Assembly: GCA_964624475.1 (NCBI GenBank)
Contig: CAZUYC010000096.1
Location: 52,197 to 116,196, forward strand
Source of the DNA: CAZUYC01 sp964624475
GTDB taxonomy: Bacteria > Myxococcota_A > UBA9160 > SMWR01
DNA: 64,000 bases
Reading direction: 5' to 3'
Shown here: one piece after another, positions 60,471 to 64,000 of the stretch
Layout of the letters: every line of letters starts with the position of its first letter
Position numbering within the stretch: the first letter of the stretch is position 1
Notes under the pieces: model-generated
The model's database searches: none
The model's input: the letters and a program-made list of their open reading frames with translations, nothing else
What the model was told of the DNA's origin: nothing
Position numbers and translations under genes: made by a program

Positions 60471-61900
60471 GCCACGCCCTCGACTTCTTCCGCGAGCGCT
60501 TCGAGCTCGACGAGCGGAGTCTCGCCACGGCGCTCGACACCGCGCTCGAGCGTCGGGTCGACTACGCGGACCTCTTCTTCGAGCACGCGACCCGCGACGC
60601 GCTCGTGCTGGAGGAGGGGATCGTGAAGAGCGGGGAGCGCCACGTCGAGCAGGGCGTCGGCGTGCGGGCGCAGGCCGGAGAGCGCCAGGGCTACGCGCAC
60701 ACCGACGAGGTCGGCGTGGAGGCGCTGCGCGTCGCGGCGGCGACCGCGCGGGCGATCTGCGAGGGCCCGGGCGCCGGGGGCCGCGTGACGGTGCGCGGGA
60801 CGGGCGCCCCGGCGCGCGACCTCTACCCCGTGGCGCAGGCGCCGACCGAGGTGGCGGTCGAGGCGAAGCTCGGGCTCCTCGGCGCGATCGACGTCCACGC
60901 GCGCTCGCTCGACCCGCGCGTCAAGCAGGTCATGGCGAGCGTCGTCTCCGAGTCCCGCCAGGTCCTCGTCGTCGGCAGCGACGGCACCTTCGCCGCCGAC
61001 GCGCGCCCGCTCGTGCGCCTGAACGTGCAGGTGCTGGCGGCCGAGGGCGCGCGGCGCGAGCTCGGCTACCAGGGCATGGGCGGGCGCTACGAGCTCGAGC
61101 GCCTCCTCGACGCCGAGGCCTGGAAGCCGCTGGTGGCCGAGGCGGTGCGGATCGCCTGCCTGAACCTCGACGCCGTGCCCTGCCCCGCCGGCACGCTCGA
61201 CGTGGTGCTCGGGCCGGGCTGGCCCGGCGTGCTGCTGCACGAGGCGGTCGGGCACGGCCTCGAGGGCGACTTCAACCGCAAGCGCACCTCGGCCTTCAGC
61301 GACCGGATCGGCGAGCGGGTGGGCGCGCCCGGGGTGACCGTGGTCGACGACGGCACCCTCCCCGGCCGGCGCGGCTCGCTCAACGTGGACGACGAGGGGA
61401 CCGCGACGCAGCGCAGCGTGCTGATCGAGGACGGCATCCTGCGCGGCTATCTCCAGGACCGCCTGAACGCGCGCCTGATGGGCATGCGCCCGACCGGCAA
61501 CGGCCGGCGCGAGAGCTACGCGCATCTCCCGCTTCCGCGCATGACGAACACCTTCATGCTCGCGGGTCGGGACGACCCGGAGGAGATCCTGCGCTCGGTC
61601 TCGCGCGGCCTTTACGCCGTCTCCTTCGGCGGCGGCCAGGTCGACATCACGAGCGGCAAGTTCGTCTTCACCGCGAACGAGGCCTACCGGATCGAGGACG
61701 GCCGCGTCGGCGCCCCGGTGAAGGGGGCGACGCTGATCGGCAACGGCCCCGACGTCCTGCTGCGCGTCTCGCGCATCGGCCACGACCTGGCCCTCGACCG
61801 GGGCGTCGGGACCTGCGGCAAGGACGGCCAGAGCGTACCCGTCGGCGTCGGGCTCCCGACGATCCGCGTGGACGCGCTTACGGTGGGCGGTACGGCGTAG
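60467..61900 (+). CDS. tldD: Metalloprotease TldD
   Basis: TldD is the zinc-bearing half of the TldD/TldE heterodimer, which degrades or matures peptides such as microcins and CcdA. The 477-residue protein has the active site LLHEAVGHGLEGDFNRKRTS (HExxxH) and DDEGTATQRSVLIEDGILRG, the C-terminal GGGQVDITSGKFVFTANEAYR and GTCGKDGQSVPVGVGLPTIR. Start is TTG with GGGAG upstream, overlapping the HAD stop. Confidence 0.95.
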   Translation: MSHALDFFRERFELDERSLATALDTALERRVDYADLFFEHATRDALVLEEGIVKSGERHVEQGVGVRAQAGERQGYAHTDEVGVEALRVAAATARAICEGPGAGGRVTVRGTGAPARDLYPVAQAPTEVAVEAKLGLLGAIDVHARSLDPRVKQVMASVVSESRQVLVVGSDGTFAADARPLVRLNVQVLAAEGARRELGYQGMGGRYELERLLDAEAWKPLVAEAVRIACLNLDAVPCPAGTLDVVLGPGWPGVLLHEAVGHGLEGDFNRKRTSAFSDRIGERVGAPGVTVVDDGTLPGRRGSLNVDDEGTATQRSVLIEDGILRGYLQDRLNARLMGMRPTGNGRRESYAHLPLPRMTNTFMLAGRDDPEEILRSVSRGLYAVSFGGGQVDITSGKFVFTANEAYRIEDGRVGAPVKGATLIGNGPDVLLRVSRIGHDLALDRGVGTCGKDGQSVPVGVGLPTIRVDALTVGGTA

Positions 61901-61945
61901 CGTGGACGGGAGCTGTGCGGGGGTGGCGAGGCGCATCGGAAAGGG

Positions 61946-62186
61946 GACTTCCCTATTTGCTCCGCTCGCCTCCGGCTCGCTGCGCGCTCCGCGCTGCCGC
62001 GCTCCGCTTGCGAAGAAGCCAATCCAAGCAGTCGACTCCGGTGGTGCGCGGCTTTACCTTTCCCCGGGTCGCGTCGTAGGCAGACCCCTGATCAGCGAGG
62101 TCGCCGTTCCGGAAAGCTCTTCGCAAGCGAGGCGCGGCAGCGCGGAGCGCGCAGCGAGGCGAAGCCGAGCGGAGTAAAATAAGGAC
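61946..62186. repeat. Inverted pair of GC-rich repeat elements between tldD and pmbA
   Basis: The copy at 61946-62016 (beginning GGACTTCCCTATTTGCTCCG) and the copy at 62119-62186 (ending GAGCGGAGTAAAATAAGGAC) are near-complementary, and both contain GCTGCGCGCTCCGCGCTGCC or its complement. The 102 bases between them are unique. Each copy contains the dispersed core GCGCAGCGAG..GAGCGGAG plus a GCGCGGCAGCGCGGAGCGC segment and an AT-rich tip, so these may be the fullest copies in the window. The 327-base spacer holds no gene. Confidence 0.85.
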
Positions 62187-62227
62187 GCTCCTTCCCCCCA
62201 GAGATCTCCGACCCGGGTGAACCGAGG

Positions 62228-63625
62228 ATGACCATCGAAGACCGAAGCGCGCAGCGAGCCGCAGGCGAGCGGAGCGACGCCCCCGCAATCATCGCGCGCG
62301 CGCTCGCGCGCCTGCGCCGCGCCGGCGCGGACGCGGGCGACGCGCTCCTCGTCGAGTCGGACTCGCGCGAGGCGCGCGTGCGCGGCGACGAGATCGACTT
62401 CGTGAAGCAGGCGCGCGAGCGCACGCTCGGGATCCGCGCGCTCGTGGGCGGCGCCCGGGGCCTCCGCTCGGCCCACACCTCGACCAGCGACCTCGCCCCG
62501 GCGTCGGTCGATCGCCTGGTCGACGCGACGGTCGCGCTCGCCCGCGCCACGGCGGAGGACCCCGCGGCCGGGCTTCCGGACGGCGGCTTCGCCGAGGACG
62601 ACCCGGACCTCGCGCTCGCCGACCCGCGCGACCGCGACGCGCCCGTCGAGGAGCGGATCGCGAGCGCGCGGCGCGCCGAGGCCGCCGCCCGCGCCGTCGA
62701 CCCGCGCATCGTGAACTCCGAGGGCTCGCACGCGGCGTCGGAGCTCTCCCGCGTGGTCTACGGCAATACGCAGGGCTTCGTCGGCGCCTACGAGGCCGCC
62801 TCCCACGCCCTCGCCTGCGAGCCGATCGCCCGCCAGAACGGCTCGCTCCAGCGCGACTCCTGGTGGAGCGTGGCACGCCGCCTCGCCGACCTCGAGCCGC
62901 CCGAGCGCGTCGGGCGCCGCGCGGCCGAGCGCGCGCTGCGCCGCCTCGGCGCCCGGCGCGTGCGCACGCAGGAGGTCCCGGTGATCTTCGACCCGGTGAC
63001 GGCGCCGAGCCTGCTCTCGCACGTCGCCGCCTGCGTGAACGGCTACGCGATCTACCGCGAGACGAGCTTCCTGGGCCACCGGATGGGCGAGCGCGTCGCG
63101 AGCGGACTCGTGACGGTCGTCGACGACGGCCGCCTGCCGGGCGGCCTCGGCAGCCGGCCCTTCGACGGCGAGGGCCAGGCCACGCGGCGCAGCGTGCTCC
63201 TCGCGCGCGGCCGCTTCGAGAGCTACCTGCTCGACGGCTACTCGGCGCGCAAGCTCGGCCTGCGCTCCACCGGGAACGCGGCGCGCAGCGCGGGCAGCCC
63301 CCCCGGCGTCGCCCCCAGCAACCTGTGGCTCGAGCCCGGCGCGGCCAGCCTCGCCGAGATCGTGGCGGATACGAGGCGCGGCCTGCTCGTGACCGAGCTG
63401 ATCGGCATGGGATTCAACCCCGTGACGGGGGACTACTCGCGCGGGGCCGCCGGCCTCTGGATCGAAGACGGCAAGCTCAGCTTCCCGGTCGAGGAGATCA
63501 CCATCGCCGGAAACCTCGGCGAGATGCTGCTCGCGATCGACGCCGTGGGCTCCGACCTCGAGTGGCACGGCCGCATCGCCTCGCCCTCCCTGCGCATCGC
63601 GAAGCTCACCGTCGCCGGAACGTAA
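62228..63625 (+). CDS. pmbA: TldE/PmbA-family metalloprotease-like protein
   Basis: The 465-residue partner of TldD lacks the HExxxH zinc motif, as is normal for TldE/PmbA. Motifs include DIDFVKQARERTLGIRALVG-type sequence, NSEGSHAASELSRVVYGNTQ, PVIFDPVTAPSLLSHVAACV, GRPFDGEG-like SRPFDGEGQATRRSVLL and the C-terminal GMGFNPVTGDYSRGAAG with EITIAGNLGEMLLAI. Codons 6-16 (RSAQRAAGERS) come from a dispersed-repeat copy at 62244-62276, so the extreme N-terminus is recently added or the true start lies further downstream. Confidence 0.92.
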   Translation: MTIEDRSAQRAAGERSDAPAIIARALARLRRAGADAGDALLVESDSREARVRGDEIDFVKQARERTLGIRALVGGARGLRSAHTSTSDLAPASVDRLVDATVALARATAEDPAAGLPDGGFAEDDPDLALADPRDRDAPVEERIASARRAEAAARAVDPRIVNSEGSHAASELSRVVYGNTQGFVGAYEAASHALACEPIARQNGSLQRDSWWSVARRLADLEPPERVGRRAAERALRRLGARRVRTQEVPVIFDPVTAPSLLSHVAACVNGYAIYRETSFLGHRMGERVASGLVTVVDDGRLPGGLGSRPFDGEGQATRRSVLLARGRFESYLLDGYSARKLGLRSTGNAARSAGSPPGVAPSNLWLEPGAASLAEIVADTRRGLLVTELIGMGFNPVTGDYSRGAAGLWIEDGKLSFPVEEITIAGNLGEMLLAIDAVGSDLEWHGRIASPSLRIAKLTVAGT

Positions 63626-63628
63626 CAG

Positions 63629-64000
63629 GTGACGAGCTCTCCCCCGGTCCTGCTCGGCTTGGAGATGCCGGACGTGGCGCGCTGGTCGGAGCGCGTCGCG
63701 GTGGCGCTGGGCCAGAATCCGGGCCCCTTCACGGGGCCCGGCACCAACACGTATCTCGTGGGGAGCGGGCGCCGGCGCATCCTGCTCGACACGGGCGACG
63801 GCCGGCCCGCCTACGTGCCGGTGCTGGAGCGCGCGCTCGCCAAGGCAGACTGCGAGATCCAGGAGATCGTGCTGACCCACGGGCACCCGGACCACCTGGG
63901 CGGCGCGCGCCAGCTGCTCGCGCACTTCGGCGCGCTGCGCGTCTCGAAACTCCCCTGGCCGGGCAACGACGAGCGCTACGGCGCCCCCGTCGAGCCGCTG
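63629..64000 (+). CDS. Metallo-beta-lactamase-fold hydrolase (3' truncated by window edge)
   Basis: The first 124 residues are present from a GTG at 63629, three bases after the pmbA stop. The metal-binding motif THGHPDHLGG (HxHxDH) and the preceding FTGPGTNTYLVGSG and ILLDTGDGRPAYVPVLE resemble LACTB2-like hydrolases and RNases. The remaining zinc ligands lie beyond the window, so the function is not decided. Confidence 0.85.
   Translation, partial: MTSSPPVLLGLEMPDVARWSERVAVALGQNPGPFTGPGTNTYLVGSGRRRILLDTGDGRPAYVPVLERALAKADCEIQEIVLTHGHPDHLGGARQLLAHFGALRVSKLPWPGNDERYGAPVEPL

Overview
The window comes from a very GC-rich (over about 70% by eye), Gram-negative chromosome. Lipid A synthesis (LpxB), a complete type II secretion operon ending in a GspN of the type seen in deltaproteobacteria, an MglA-like small GTPase, two Lon proteases and an ArsR-methyltransferase fusion together suggest a deltaproteobacterial-type lineage (Myxococcota, Desulfobacterota or a related phylum). 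That placement is inference. No rRNA, CRISPR array, phage or plasmid genes were seen.

Layout. 1-5 kb: the end of an unknown gene, then a tightly overlapping cofactor run nadC-birA-coaX and a divergent EF-G-like GTPase. 5-9.4 kb: an unusual three-gene signalling module (helical-repeat protein, MglA-like GTPase, Rossmann-GAF-GGDEF protein). 9.4-13.8 kb (minus): a gene remnant, ald, sat, a beta-propeller lipoprotein and a JAMM peptidase. 13.9-17 kb: an LpxB with an extra membrane domain, convergent with an aldehyde dehydrogenase. 17-19.2 kb: a decayed HUH transposase colliding with an Rrf2 regulator, and a divergent class V aminotransferase. 19-23.7 kb: an RNase R-type exonuclease, tRNA-Leu(CAG) and lon. 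23.7-30.3 kb: a perfect 41-bp inverted repeat, then minus-strand genes for a DegT aminotransferase, a GT81 glycosyltransferase, a PilZ protein, an apparently inactive Y-family polymerase and a penicillin acylase. 30.5-35.3 kb: a glycolysis island gap-pgk-tpiA-secG-tRNA-Leu(GAG)-fba. 34.2-40.3 kb (minus): a membrane protein, a flavin reductase, a secreted protein, glycerate kinase and an OmpA-type lipoprotein. 40.3-45 kb (minus): the heat-shock run dnaK-hsp20-lon. 45.3-58.8 kb: the T2SS operon gspC-D-E-F-G-H-I-J-K-L-M-N. 58.8-64 kb: ArsR-methyltransferase, HAD phosphatase, tldD, pmbA/tldE and the start of a metallo-beta-lactamase-fold gene.

The most distinctive layer is not genic. Several short repeat families are scattered through the window. 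One GC-rich family (core GCGCAGCGAGCC..GGCGAGCGGAG) sits in spacers and also inside coding regions: the N-termini of GspG, GspH and the TldE homologue, and the linker before the catalytic serine of the acylase. A 183-bp nested palindrome lies between gspM and gspN, and a 41-bp perfect inverted repeat follows lon. The decayed HUH transposase at 17.3 kb belongs to the kind of enzyme known to move such palindromes, so a link is possible but unproven.
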